A stretch of DNA of 64,000 nucleotides from an uncultured Prevotellaceae bacterium (GTDB lineage: Bacteria > Bacteroidota > Bacteroidia > Bacteroidales > Bacteroidaceae), in NCBI GenBank assembly GCA_902767775.1, contig CACXIP010000001.1, forward strand, positions 1-64,000. Reading direction: 5' to 3'. The notes under the pieces were generated by a model, which saw only the letters and a program-made list of their open reading frames with translations, made no database searches and was not told where the DNA came from. Positions 43,113-52,464 of this stretch are shown here, in pieces; positions within the stretch are counted from its first letter, which is position 1, and the number at the start of each line of letters is the position of its first letter. The position numbers were made by a program, and so were the translations under genes.

Positions 43113-43176
43113 ATTGAATAGTTTGCCACAAAGATAGTGCAAAATTCCGAGGAAAAATTAAAAAATGCAACAAAAT

Positions 43177-43205
43177 CCCCCAGCGATAGAAAAAATCACT
43201 GGGGG
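43177..43205 (-). terminator. Terminator of the 43225 lipoprotein gene
   Basis: CCCCCAGCGAT (43177-43187) pairs with ATCACTGGGGG (43195-43205), one G-U pair, with a T-rich stretch following on the minus strand. It separates this gene from the patatin-barrel gene. Confidence 0.75.
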
Positions 43206-43224
43206 ATAATGCAATATAGAAAGA

Positions 43225-44223
43225 TTACTCGTACATCTGGTAGAAGCTGCCCATGTCGTACTTGACGAAGGATGATTTCTTTTGGCGCATGAGCATATAG
43301 TTGACGGTCTCGTCGGTCGACATATGTTCGCAATAGATGTCGAGACCGTTGGAACCTTTGACCACGGCGAGAATTCCTGGCTCCATATATTCGTCGGGGT
43401 CGTAGTTGGACCAATAGACGCGTTGCTCTTCCTCCACCACCTCGCAGGTGTCGGTCCAGATGGTGATGTCGTTGCCCTTGGCGAGCACCCAAGCTGCGAT
43501 GCCGTATTTGTCGTTGGGCTGTGTCCTCATGACTCCCAATTGATATTCCCCGTCACCGATAATATGGCTGACACGGTTTTTCTCCACCTTGGCACCTAAG
43601 GTCTTCTCCACCTTGGCGATGACGTCACTGCTGAACTGCGGTTCGGTGGGGTCTTCTGTTGTGGTGGAGTAGAAAGATATGATGTTGCGGTCCTTCAAGT
43701 AGTCTGCTCCCACTATAATGCCGTAGGTATATTCCATCGGGATGTACTCTCCTTCCGGTAGCGTCTCTCCATGTGCCGTCATATAGTGTTCTATAGCCTT
43801 GGGGTTGGTATAGCTGAAGAGCTGTCCCTTCATGCCGTCACTCGATTGGTAGACATATTGGTTGAGGTATCCGGTGTCGTGCTCAAGGTCTTTGTTCTTC
43901 TCCTCCTGGTAGGTGATGCCGTAGGCTTCCTCACCCATAATAAACTGGGTGTATTTTTCAGGTGTTTGTCTCAGCACATTACCTTTGCCGATGATGTCAC
44001 CCTCATTGAAGGGTGCAAGGAGCGGCTGTCCTTTGACACACACGGCAAAAACGGGTGGAACGTTTTCACCATCCCATTCACTAACTGCCACTCCCTCTTT
44101 TACGCTGGTCTTGTTTTCTGTGTCACCCGAAGCGTTTCCCGCTTCCTTGCCTTTTGTGCAGCCTAAGGTGATGATGGCGAAAAATGCCACCAAAATGCTT
44201 GTCAATAGTATTTGTTTTTTCAT
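43225..44223 (-). CDS. Lipoprotein of unknown function
   Basis: A 332-residue lipoprotein: signal peptide with lipobox TLGC (lipid Cys22), a charged linker, and a mature domain of about 280 residues with motifs FAVCVKGQPLLAPFN, YGITYQEEKNKD and a C-terminal KKSSFVKYDMGSFYQMYE. No family is recognised. It has its own terminator and an upstream spacer with repeats, so it is probably a single-gene unit. Confidence 0.75.
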   Translation of the reverse strand: MKKQILLTSILVAFFAIITLGCTKGKEAGNASGDTENKTSVKEGVAVSEWDGENVPPVFAVCVKGQPLLAPFNEGDIIGKGNVLRQTPEKYTQFIMGEEAYGITYQEEKNKDLEHDTGYLNQYVYQSSDGMKGQLFSYTNPKAIEHYMTAHGETLPEGEYIPMEYTYGIIVGADYLKDRNIISFYSTTTEDPTEPQFSSDVIAKVEKTLGAKVEKNRVSHIIGDGEYQLGVMRTQPNDKYGIAAWVLAKGNDITIWTDTCEVVEEEQRVYWSNYDPDEYMEPGILAVVKGSNGLDIYCEHMSTDETVNYMLMRQKKSSFVKYDMGSFYQMYE

Positions 44224-44227
44224 GTTT

Positions 44228-44322
44228 TTGAGGAGTTTAGGAGTATGATTTTTGAGGAGTTTAGGAGTTTAGGAGTATAGGAGTTTAGACATATGACTTT
44301 TTTTAGGAGTTTAGACATATGA
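44228..44322. repeat. TTTAGGAGT spacer repeats
   Basis: About seven units of (T/G)AGGAGTTTAG and TTTAGACATATGA lie between the lipoprotein and DUF1846 genes. They have the same core as the repeats at 40771-40830 and 19072-19090. Confidence 0.85.
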
Positions 44323-44347
44323 TTGTTTAGAAGGATGGGGGATAGAC

Positions 44348-45811
44348 TCACCCCTTCCTTACGGGGTCGCAGGTGAGGTCGCAGCCCAGTTTCTTGAGGA
44401 TTTTGCGGTCGATTTCGCTCAGCATCACCGTGCAGTGAATCTGTGCCCCACGGAGTTGGGGAAGGCACTCCAGGGCTCGGCGGCAGTTTTCGTCATGGGG
44501 TGACAGCACGGAGATGGCCACCAGCACCTCGTCGGTGTGCAGGCGTGGATTTTTCCCTCCCAGATATTCTATCTTGGTTTTTTGGATGGGTTCTATCATG
44601 CTCTGGGGTATCAGTTTCACCTCATGGTCGATGCCTGCGAGGTGCTTTGTCACGTTGAGCAAGAGGGCGGCGCAACAGCCGAGCAGCGGACTCGACTGCG
44701 AGGTGATGATGGTGCCATCGTCCAACTCTATAGCGGCAGAGGTGTGGCCGCTTGCCTGCTTGCGCTCGTTAGCCGCCACTGTGGTGCGGCGGTTGGCAGT
44801 GGTGATTTTCAATTGGTTGAAGAGCATCTGTATCTTATGCACCTCTTCGTCGTTGCAGGCACCGTCGGCAAATTTATTGGTGGCGGTATAGTAGCGGCGG
44901 ATAATCTCTGCCTCAGACGCCTTTCGGCACACCTCGTCATCGCAGATGCAGAAACCTACCATGTTGACCCCCATGTCGGTGGGCGACTTGTAAGGATTCT
45001 CGCCATAGATGCCGTCGAAGAGGGCATTGAGCACAGGGAATATCTCTATGTCGCGGTTGTAGTTGACAGCGACCTTCCCGTAAGCATCGAGGTGGAACGG
45101 GTCGATCATGTTTACGTCGTTGAGGTCGGCAGTGGCAGCCTCGTAGGCGACATTGACGGGATGTTTCAGTGGGAGGCTCCACACAGGGAAGGTTTCGAAT
45201 TTGGCGTAGCCGGCATGAACGCCGCGCTTGTTCTCTCCGTACAGCTGACTGAGGCATACCGCCATCTTGCCGCTGCCGGGACCAGGGGCGGTGACGACGA
45301 CCAATGGCCGCTCGGTCTGCACGAATTCATTCTTGCCGAATCCCTCATCGGAGGCGATGAGCTCCACATTGTGTGGGTAGCCATCTATTAGATAATGTAT
45401 ATAGGTCTTGATGCCCATCCGCTGCAAGCGCTGACGGAACGTGTCGGCAGCCCGCTGTCCGGTGTAGTGTGTGATGACGACCGACCCCACCATGAAACCG
45501 CGCTCCATGAAGGCATCGCGCAGGCGGAGCACGTCCTCGTCGTAGGTAATGCCGATGTCGGCACGGGTCTTGTTGGTCTCTATGTCATCCGCGCTGATGA
45601 CGATGACAATCTCTATGCTGTCGCTCAGTTGCTGAAGCATGGACAACTTGCTGTCGGGCTTGAATCCTGGAAGAACCCTTGATGCATGGTGGTCGTCGAA
45701 CAGTTTGCCACCCAGTTCCATATAGAGTTTTCCACCAAACTGAGAAATGCGCTCTCGGATATGTTCGGACTGAATCCTTACATATTTGTCATTGTCAAAA
45801 CCTATTTTCAT
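44348..45811 (-). CDS. DUF1846 family protein
   Basis: A 487-residue cytosolic protein matching the DUF1846 family over its whole length: IGFDNDKYVRIQSEHIRERI at the start, FGGKLYMELGGKLFDDHHA, DIGITYDEDVLRL, VTAPGPGSGKMA and MGVNMVGFCICDD. The family is widespread; structures exist but no activity is agreed. The GPGSGKMA loop looks like a phosphate-binding loop, so nucleotide binding is plausible. Both neighbours on the same strand are separated by 90 bases or more, so co-transcription is not certain. Confidence 0.92.
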   Translation of the reverse strand: MKIGFDNDKYVRIQSEHIRERISQFGGKLYMELGGKLFDDHHASRVLPGFKPDSKLSMLQQLSDSIEIVIVISADDIETNKTRADIGITYDEDVLRLRDAFMERGFMVGSVVITHYTGQRAADTFRQRLQRMGIKTYIHYLIDGYPHNVELIASDEGFGKNEFVQTERPLVVVTAPGPGSGKMAVCLSQLYGENKRGVHAGYAKFETFPVWSLPLKHPVNVAYEAATADLNDVNMIDPFHLDAYGKVAVNYNRDIEIFPVLNALFDGIYGENPYKSPTDMGVNMVGFCICDDEVCRKASEAEIIRRYYTATNKFADGACNDEEVHKIQMLFNQLKITTANRRTTVAANERKQASGHTSAAIELDDGTIITSQSSPLLGCCAALLLNVTKHLAGIDHEVKLIPQSMIEPIQKTKIEYLGGKNPRLHTDEVLVAISVLSPHDENCRRALECLPQLRGAQIHCTVMLSEIDRKILKKLGCDLTCDPVRKG

Positions 45812-45901
45812 TGTTTGTTGTTCCTATTACGGATGCAAAAGTAATAAAAATATCGCAAAAAACGTGTTTACGCTGACATTTTATTCATTCTTGTCATCAA
45901 C

Positions 45902-47041
45902 TCATTTCTCAGAATATCCTATATATTCAAAGAAGGGCTTTTTCAATCCACGTCTGAAACAAGCCTGGTTGAACACCAACTGTCCCCAGTTGCCTTCCAC
46001 GAGCACCCATCCTTGGGCGGTGTGGGCAAAATCAAAGGCCACATAAACATGTCCGGAGGGCATGGAACGGTGGACCTCCTCGGTCAGACGGCAGAGGTCC
46101 TCCCAATCCGGAACTTGCCAACCAGAGAACTTGATGCCCGAATCGGGGTGTGCGGTATATCGGTGTCCCTCCTCGTCGACGCAGAAATCCAACAGACATC
46201 CTGTTGACTTATCAATTCCAACCACTATACCACCGCTTCCAGCATTGTCGACAATGGCACCTGCTCTTCCGGCACGGAGAAACGGGGTTATCAGGTGGTA
46301 CTCCCCTGAAGCGGTGATGAATGAAGGCATACGGACCGTGTTGACCGAAGTGGGATTCCATGACGCCATTTCCTCTGTCTGATGGATGACCTCTTCCACA
46401 ATCCATGAGCCATGGGTAATCAACTTATCGTAGATATTCTGCGCCTCTTCTGCGGATGAGCATTTAAGAAGATAAGTACCTTGACCGTAGTTGCCCTCCA
46501 ATGGCTTCACAAAAAATGTGGAATATTTGGAGGCAAAATCCATGAAATCGGATGCAGGGGTGTCTTTGCCTACTTTGCATGCCTTTCTCTTGAAATAGGG
46601 GCTTGTCAGTTGATAGAACCTCCACTTGTCTCTGTGGTCTTTCTTCAAATCTTCGCCGAAAATCTTGTGCAAAATAACCCAGCGTTCATTGTCGTTGATG
46701 TATTCCTGACGGGTGCGATAGTCAAGTTTCTCAAAATCATACAAGATATATTCCAATGGATGGATGCCATTGACCAACCGACCTTTTATCATGTCGTTTT
46801 CTACCTTCTTGCAACGCTGAGCATCGTTCAGTTCTTCTGGGCTAAGATATAGGGGAAGGTATTTTTTGATGCTGCTCTCTAAAAAAGGAAGCGCGCGATT
46901 GCCGATGGAATAGCCATGCCATCTCAGCAGTTTGACTTCAAAAGGCAAAATGACATGTTCATAAAAACGCAGTCCTGCGTTGTTTCTCTCCAGCATACGG
47001 CGGAAGCTGGAATCCATGCCGCAAAAGATTTTCTTCACCAT
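45902..47041 (-). CDS. Sugar-transfer-associated ATP-grasp protein
   Basis: A 379-residue cytosolic protein of the ATP-grasp fold (ATPgrasp_ST type). The nucleotide-binding half shows FFVKPLEGNYGQGTYLL, then WIVEEVIHQTEEM and SVNTVRMPSFI, and the metal-binding end VAFDFAHTAQGWVLVEGNWGQL. Such enzymes join a carboxylate to an amine using ATP, and this subgroup is usually near exopolysaccharide genes. No glycosyltransferase lies next to it here, so the substrate is open. Confidence 0.85.
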   Translation of the reverse strand: MVKKIFCGMDSSFRRMLERNNAGLRFYEHVILPFEVKLLRWHGYSIGNRALPFLESSIKKYLPLYLSPEELNDAQRCKKVENDMIKGRLVNGIHPLEYILYDFEKLDYRTRQEYINDNERWVILHKIFGEDLKKDHRDKWRFYQLTSPYFKRKACKVGKDTPASDFMDFASKYSTFFVKPLEGNYGQGTYLLKCSSAEEAQNIYDKLITHGSWIVEEVIHQTEEMASWNPTSVNTVRMPSFITASGEYHLITPFLRAGRAGAIVDNAGSGGIVVGIDKSTGCLLDFCVDEEGHRYTAHPDSGIKFSGWQVPDWEDLCRLTEEVHRSMPSGHVYVAFDFAHTAQGWVLVEGNWGQLVFNQACFRRGLKKPFFEYIGYSEK

Positions 47042-47429
47042 ATTATTTGCTTATTGTATTGGTTGTCGATTGGTATTCTAATTATCTTTCTCAAAAAACG
47101 TAATAATCCTTATTTTTATTGTGTAATTGAAGTTCCCTACCATCGACCCGAATTAGCGAATTAAAGAATTTAGATAATGATTGGTTCTCTAATTCGAAAA
47201 TTCGTGATTGTGATAAGTTGGAGCGAGCGGTAAAAGAAGTTAAGCATCAATTTTACCAATTTTTGAGTATTGTCTGTTTTCTGAATACTATATACTTTTG
47301 TGCCGTAAAAATAAGACCAATGCATTTTATTTTGACAGACAGGGTGATGTGGCCTGCTCAGTAAAGAAGTCACCTTGTACTATACCCGTTAAATAAACAA
47401 AAGGTTATCAACTATTATAAGATTAAGGT
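47042..47429. other. Intergenic stretch with a probable promoter
   Basis: A 388-base AT-rich gap between divergent genes. TACTTTTG at 47293-47300 is a plausible -7 element for the methyltransferase gene, with TTG 20 bases upstream of it. No gene was found. Confidence 0.5.
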
Positions 47430-48044
47430 ATGAAGAATATTTTCAAGGATTTTTTCAGTCAGTGTGCCCGTCCTGAGGGCTTTCTTGGGCGGTGTATGCT
47501 GCGTTTCATGAATTTCGGCCATGCCCCTCTCACCAACTGGGGACTTGACCAAGTCGCGTTCCATGATAGGATGACCATGCTCGACATCGGCTGTGGCGGT
47601 GGTGCCACTTTGAAGCGTCTGCTTAAGAGAAGCCCAGGCGGCAAGGCTTATGGCATAGACATTTCAGCAGAGAGTGTCGCTAAGGCGAGGAACGTGAACA
47701 AACGGGTGTTGAGCAGTCAGGTGTTTGTGGAACAGGGTTCTGCCGACAGTCTGCCCTGGGAGAAAGAGAAGTTTGATGTAGTGACTGCCGTGGAAACCGT
47801 CTATTTCTGGCCAAATCTGCCGAAATGCTTCCAAGAAGTGAAACGTGTATTGAAGCCCGGTGGGCAGTTTGCCATCATGCTGGAAGTGATAGAGGGCGAT
47901 TCGGTGTGGACGAATGTAGTTGAGGGGATGACAGTGTATCCTCCCGAGCAGTTGAAAAGCATGCTGGAACAGGCAGGTTTCAGTGATGTGGAGGTCTTTA
48001 GGAAAAAGCCGTCATATGCAACCATCAAGGGAATACTGAAATGA
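47430..48044 (+). CDS. Class I SAM-dependent methyltransferase
   Basis: A 204-residue soluble methyltransferase with the Rossmann motif MLDIGCGGGATLKRLL near residue 45, post-motif II VTAVETVYFWPN and an LKPGGQFAIM motif. The substrate is not evident; the fold group includes ubiquinone/menaquinone, mycolic and small-molecule methyltransferases. A fragment of a second methyltransferase gene begins 24 bases downstream, so this was probably once a two-gene unit. Confidence 0.9.
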   Translation: MKNIFKDFFSQCARPEGFLGRCMLRFMNFGHAPLTNWGLDQVAFHDRMTMLDIGCGGGATLKRLLKRSPGGKAYGIDISAESVAKARNVNKRVLSSQVFVEQGSADSLPWEKEKFDVVTAVETVYFWPNLPKCFQEVKRVLKPGGQFAIMLEVIEGDSVWTNVVEGMTVYPPEQLKSMLEQAGFSDVEVFRKKPSYATIKGILK

Positions 48045-48068
48045 AAGGCTATAAGAAACCTTGTTGAT

Positions 48069-48155
48069 ATGGCAGACAAAATAGAGAAATCATACAAGCA
48101 GAGCAGGAGCACATACGATGATGTCCTCACCCGCAGCAAGTGGTGGGACCTGTGA
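48069..48155 (+). pseudogene. N-terminal fragment of a second methyltransferase gene
   Basis: Twenty-eight codons from ATG 48069 to TGA 48153-48155 read MADKIEKSYKQS then YDDVLTRSKWWDL. This resembles, from memory, the start of class I SAM methyltransferases of Bacteroidales (YDDVLT.SKWW followed by a longer conserved domain). Here the frame stops at once and nothing downstream continues it, so the rest was deleted. Confidence 0.55.
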
Positions 48156-48187
48156 ACACTTACGTAGGAGGCTTTTCGCGAATTGCC

Positions 48188-49846
48188 CTATTTCTTGCTT
48201 CTGTAGAATTTTTCGAGAGTTCGATAGGCATTCTCCTTTTCAGGGGAGGCAATTACCTTGGATTCCACGTCAATCTTCATGATAGGAGCAGCCTCAAGAT
48301 TTTCCTTGGTGATAGCCGTCCACTGAGGTAAGCCTTTTCCATTGGGGTTGCCTGTCTTGCAGAAATTGGCATAGTAGGTGAGGAACAGCTTTGATATGGC
48401 GTAGTCATCTTCATTCCAATCGTAATACTCGTTGGTGTCAAGGGTTCCCATGGCATATTCTATATCAGCCGAATGGACAGCACCAGGAGCAATTGCAGGT
48501 TGTTGAGCCTCAGACTTCTTTTCTTGTGTGGTCTTTTCACGCACACCTCCGGCAAGGGCAGCTACTTTGTCACCCATCTTCGCCGACACCTGAGGACGAG
48601 GATGCATGTAATGATAGCGATAAACGGGTTGACCTGACTTCGCATGATAGTCGCAGACCTTCCAAGTGGGGAAGCCTGTGAAAAGGTCAGAGGCAAGGTC
48701 GAGGCCCTTCTGACTCAGCACGTCTTCATCAGTCTCGAGCCCGTATGCCTTGAAAATCTCGTCTGTCATGACACCAAATTGCGCCTTCATTGCGTTTTTG
48801 TAGTTTTCAAGGGTAGGCGCCTGACCCCTCAGTGTCTGCAAGGGAGTGCCTTCCAGCGAGTTCCATCCAGCGAGCAGAGGCACTTGTGACTGCTGACCCT
48901 TCTCAAACACATCGTCTGCGCTCTCAGTCATGAAGTAACCGTCAAGTACCACGTTGGCCATCCCTTTGGGAGGGAGGAGCTTTTGTAGTGAATCGGCGTT
49001 CAAAGCCATCGCATCGGCCAGACTTGAAATGCCAGCCTGTTTCAGAAGTTCTGCTCCGGCAGCATCGGCATCGGCTTGGGAAGAAGGCTGAAAAGGCAAC
49101 ACCTCTGCACCCGAAGAAAGCATGGCACCAGCAATGAGGTCCTTGGAGAGGGGAGAGCACATCAGGAGCGATACAGAGAACGAACCAGCCGATTCTCCTA
49201 CAATGGTAATCTTGTCAGGGTTGCCACCAAAGGCAGAGATGTTCTCTTTCACCCACTTGATAGCAGCCACTTGGTCGAGGAAACCGTAGTTGCCGCTTCC
49301 TTTATACTCGGAAGATGCTGTGAGGTCTGGATGGGCAAAGAAGCCGAACACCCCCTCACGGTAATTGGCCGTCACACAAATCACGCCCTCCTTGGAGATG
49401 GAAGAGCCATCGTAGCGGGGCTCGCTGCCAGAGCCAGCCATCAGTCCGCCACCATTGAAATAAATCAGCACAGGCAGGGCATCGGCTGTTGTGGCTGCGG
49501 TAGTCCAAATATTCAGATAAAGACAGTCCTCGCTACGACCCGGACCTCTGAACGACATGTCACCGAAGATGTTGGGCTGCATGGGGTCGTCGCCAAACTG
49601 TTTGGCTGAGCGCACTCCCTCCCAAGCTTGAACAGGCTGGGGAGCCTTCCAACGTAGTTCGCCTACCGGAGCCTGAGCGAAAGGAACACCCAGGAACTTC
49701 TTCACACCGTTTTCCTCGATACCTTGGAGAACTCCATACTGGGTTTTTACTTCAAGGGTGACAGCAGTCTCCTTCTGCAGAGTGCAGCTGCCAAAAACAG
49801 CAACACAAGCGATTACTGACATCGCAAATACATGGCTTTTAGTCAT
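48188..49846 (-). CDS. Type B carboxylesterase, lipoprotein
   Basis: A 552-residue lipid-anchored esterase: lipobox FGSC with Cys21. The alpha/beta-hydrolase fold of type B carboxylesterases is clear, with SEDCLYLNIW, nucleophile Ser219 in GESAGS, Glu in WNSLEGT and His in AVHSADIEY. The oxyanion loop reads NGGG instead of the usual HGGG. Cys-containing C-terminal segment YANFCKTGNPNGKGLPQW is typical. It acts on carboxylic esters in the periplasm or at the surface; the natural substrate is open, and plant acyl esters are one option. Confidence 0.92.
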   Translation of the reverse strand: MTKSHVFAMSVIACVAVFGSCTLQKETAVTLEVKTQYGVLQGIEENGVKKFLGVPFAQAPVGELRWKAPQPVQAWEGVRSAKQFGDDPMQPNIFGDMSFRGPGRSEDCLYLNIWTTAATTADALPVLIYFNGGGLMAGSGSEPRYDGSSISKEGVICVTANYREGVFGFFAHPDLTASSEYKGSGNYGFLDQVAAIKWVKENISAFGGNPDKITIVGESAGSFSVSLLMCSPLSKDLIAGAMLSSGAEVLPFQPSSQADADAAGAELLKQAGISSLADAMALNADSLQKLLPPKGMANVVLDGYFMTESADDVFEKGQQSQVPLLAGWNSLEGTPLQTLRGQAPTLENYKNAMKAQFGVMTDEIFKAYGLETDEDVLSQKGLDLASDLFTGFPTWKVCDYHAKSGQPVYRYHYMHPRPQVSAKMGDKVAALAGGVREKTTQEKKSEAQQPAIAPGAVHSADIEYAMGTLDTNEYYDWNEDDYAISKLFLTYYANFCKTGNPNGKGLPQWTAITKENLEAAPIMKIDVESKVIASPEKENAYRTLEKFYRSKK

Positions 49847-50140
49847 AATGAAGTCTGATTAAGGGATTTATTTGGCAAAATTAATAAAAAAGATGGAATA
49901 TGTGCCTATTTCATTCATTACTGTACACACATTTAAGACATGTCGGGGCCGAAAATGTTGGCACCCCTGACATTAGCCTTGCTAAAATAGCAGTTTCGCA
50001 TTGCTGTGCAGCCGTCTCTTGAAACAAATGGCAAAAAAATTGTTACATGGGTTAAAGAGTTTTATTAAAAAATGTGCCATCTTTGCAAAGATAAACCTGA
50101 CTTAAGATAAGCAATAACAAAAACACTAAAACTTGATAAC
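49847..50140. other. Divergent intergenic region
   Basis: A 294-base gap between the carboxylesterase and CE1-like esterase genes. CATCTTTG at about 50078-50085 is a weak -7 candidate for the plus-strand gene. No gene or hairpin was recognised. Confidence 0.4.
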
Positions 50141-52234
50141 ATGAAAAAGACCTTATTATCAACTATGCTCCTGTGTTGCGCATGCATGATGCAGGCACAG
50201 ACAGAACCTCTGAAGACCTCGACGGTATTTAATGACGATGGGACAGTGACGTTCTACTATCAAAACAAAAACGCCAAAGAAGTGCAGGTGGACGTACAGT
50301 TCGCCGGACGCAAACCCATGGAACTGAAGGATGCGCAAAGCGGACTTTGGACCGCTACGCTCGGACCGGCTGCCCCTGACATGTATCCCTATTGCTTCGT
50401 CGTCGATGGCATCAGTGTCATGGACCCTCTGTGTGACCAGTATTTCCCCAACGAGGGATTCAAGAACAGTTTGCTTGAGATACCCAGCAAGAAAGGGCCT
50501 CTTGTGCATGATAAGCAGAAAGTGATGCACGGAACGGTGGAGTATGTCAATTATTATTCTCAAAGCCTGCAGGCTACCAACCATGCTGTCGTTTACCTTC
50601 CGCCAACCTATCAGCGAAGCCGTACGAAGAAATATCCCGTTTTCTATCTCATCAGCGGAACGACCGACACCGAGGAGGTGTACTACAAGGTGGGTCGCAT
50701 CAACTACATTCTCGACAACCTGCTGGCACGTGGTGAGGCAGAGGAGATGATTGTAGTGCTGCCCTATGGCAACCCCTCTAAACTCATGCCTGCCATGCAG
50801 GGGATGGGTGGCTTCCCAAGAGGCGGCGGCAGAATGGGCGGCTTCCCGGGTGGCGGCATGCCTAATGGCGGTGGCTTCCCCGGTGGTGGTCAGATGCCTG
50901 CTGGCGGTTTCCCCGGTGGCGGAATGCCTAACGGAGGTGGTTTCCCTGGTGGTGGTCAGATGGGAGCCATGCCTAACGGCGGTGGCTTTCCCAGTGGCGG
51001 CTTCCCTGGCGGTGGTGCCAGAATGGGTGGCGGTATGCCGGGCGGAATGGGCATGATGTTCGGACGCGACCTCTTCAGCCTCGACCTCATCAACGACCTG
51101 ATGCCATACGTAGAGGAACATTACCGCACCATTGCCGACCGTGACCACAGGGCTATTGGCGGTTTCTCAAGGGGCGGCAACCAAGCTCTCTCCAACGGCC
51201 TGAACAACCTCGACAAATTCTCTTACCTTTGCAGCTACAGTTCATTCACCTCGACTGACATCGCCAATGTCTACGACAATGCCGAGGATACCAACAGCAA
51301 AATACATCTCTTCTGGTTGGGTGTCGGCACCGACGACTTCCTCTATGGCACTGCCCGCGACTACATGGAGTTCCTCGACAAGAAGGGTATCCGCTCAGTG
51401 AAGGAGTTCACCAACGACAAATACGGTCATACTTGGATGAACGCAAAATACTTCCTTGACAAGTCGCTGAGGCTTCTCTTCCGTCCGCAGGCAGCAGAAG
51501 AGGCGATGAAGAACGGCAAGCCCGCACTTGCCGCCACAGGCAATGAACAGCAGTTCACCGGAGAGACGATGGCACGTCTGTTCCCGCGTCCCATTATCTC
51601 CCCCGAATACAAGAAATCGAGTATTGTGTTCCGCTTCAAGGCTCCTGATGCCAAGTCCGTAGCTGTCGTAGGTGAACTCTATGACCAGCCCGTACAGATG
51701 AAGAAGGACAACGATGGTGTGTGGTCGGTAGAAATCAAGGACCATGCCATGGAGACGTTCACCTATTACTTCCTCGTGGACGGCACTCAGGTGGCAGACC
51801 CCAACAATATGTATCTCGCACCGTCGAAAGGGTTTAAACCGAGTATCGCAAGCCATCCTTCGTCAGACTACAACTTCGCCAAGATGGGCAACATCGAGCA
51901 TGGTGAACTGAGTTACAACATCCAAAGCAATGAGGCATGGTATATCTCACATATGAGCAACCAGCATGGGATGCCCTGCTTCATCCAACTCATACCAGGA
52001 AAGGACGACACCATCGAGAGTTGGTTCAAGGTTGGTGGCGCCAATGCCATTGCCGATGTGCTCATCAACAAGAAGAAGACAAAGCCATGTATCATCACCA
52101 CCAGCAATCTGGAGTTTATTCAGAAATCTGAAGACCCCAACAAACCTACTATCCATACGCTGCGTGCCGATGATTACAAGACATGGGCAGAACGAAGAAA
52201 GGCGCTTGAGACTTTGTTGATTAAACTGAAGTAA
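50141..52234 (+). CDS. CE1-like esterase with E-set domains and glycine-rich insert
   Basis: A 697-residue secreted esterase; signal peptide residues 1-20. An N-terminal E-set (glycogen-branching-like) domain at about 22-115 precedes an alpha/beta-hydrolase with nucleophile Ser343 (GFSRG), Asp398 (GTDD) and His430 (YGHTW), as in CE1 feruloyl/acetyl esterases. A Gly/Pro/Phe/Met-rich stretch of about 85 residues (about 220-305, GGFPGGGMPN units) is inserted before the nucleophile. A second E-set follows (about 485-590), then an incomplete copy of the first part of the hydrolase (about 590-697, KVGGANAIADVL compares with KVGRINYILDNL) without nucleophile. The plant acyl-ester substrate is inferred. 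Confidence 0.88.
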   Translation: MKKTLLSTMLLCCACMMQAQTEPLKTSTVFNDDGTVTFYYQNKNAKEVQVDVQFAGRKPMELKDAQSGLWTATLGPAAPDMYPYCFVVDGISVMDPLCDQYFPNEGFKNSLLEIPSKKGPLVHDKQKVMHGTVEYVNYYSQSLQATNHAVVYLPPTYQRSRTKKYPVFYLISGTTDTEEVYYKVGRINYILDNLLARGEAEEMIVVLPYGNPSKLMPAMQGMGGFPRGGGRMGGFPGGGMPNGGGFPGGGQMPAGGFPGGGMPNGGGFPGGGQMGAMPNGGGFPSGGFPGGGARMGGGMPGGMGMMFGRDLFSLDLINDLMPYVEEHYRTIADRDHRAIGGFSRGGNQALSNGLNNLDKFSYLCSYSSFTSTDIANVYDNAEDTNSKIHLFWLGVGTDDFLYGTARDYMEFLDKKGIRSVKEFTNDKYGHTWMNAKYFLDKSLRLLFRPQAAEEAMKNGKPALAATGNEQQFTGETMARLFPRPIISPEYKKSSIVFRFKAPDAKSVAVVGELYDQPVQMKKDNDGVWSVEIKDHAMETFTYYFLVDGTQVADPNNMYLAPSKGFKPSIASHPSSDYNFAKMGNIEHGELSYNIQSNEAWYISHMSNQHGMPCFIQLIPGKDDTIESWFKVGGANAIADVLINKKKTKPCIITTSNLEFIQKSEDPNKPTIHTLRADDYKTWAERRKALETLLIKLK

Positions 52235-52256
52235 GATAATAGTGATACGCTATTTA

Positions 52257-52295
52257 AAAGAGGGTGATTTTTGTATGAAATCATCCTCTTTTTTT
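52257..52295 (+). terminator. Terminator of the CE1-like esterase gene
   Basis: AAAGAGGGTGATTT (52257-52270) pairs with AAATCATCCTCTTT, then a run of T. Loop is TTGTATG. Confidence 0.9.
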
Positions 52296-52422
52296 GTTTG
52301 TAAAAGAACAAATTACCCATTTGTGTTACATTTCGTAAATTTTTCGTTTCGTTTTGTTGCACAGGGAAATATTTTTTAATAATTTTGGAACACGCAACAA
52401 AGACTATTCATTATTTAATAAT

Positions 52423-52430
52423 TACCTTTG
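52423..52430 (+). promoter_or_regulatory. -7 element of the fasciclin/SusCD locus
   Basis: TACCTTTG is a good -7 box 34 bases before the start at 52465. No TTTG lies at the proper distance, so -33 is weak and an activator or special sigma factor may be needed. Confidence 0.45.
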
Positions 52431-52464
52431 CAAAAACTAATTTGCGAGATAAACAATCTTTTTT

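Noticed and set aside
50159..51148. Long minus-strand open frame opposite the CE1-like esterase
   Set aside because: It is rich in His/Ala/Thr from the complement of the glycine-rich repeats and has no start context or homology signal.
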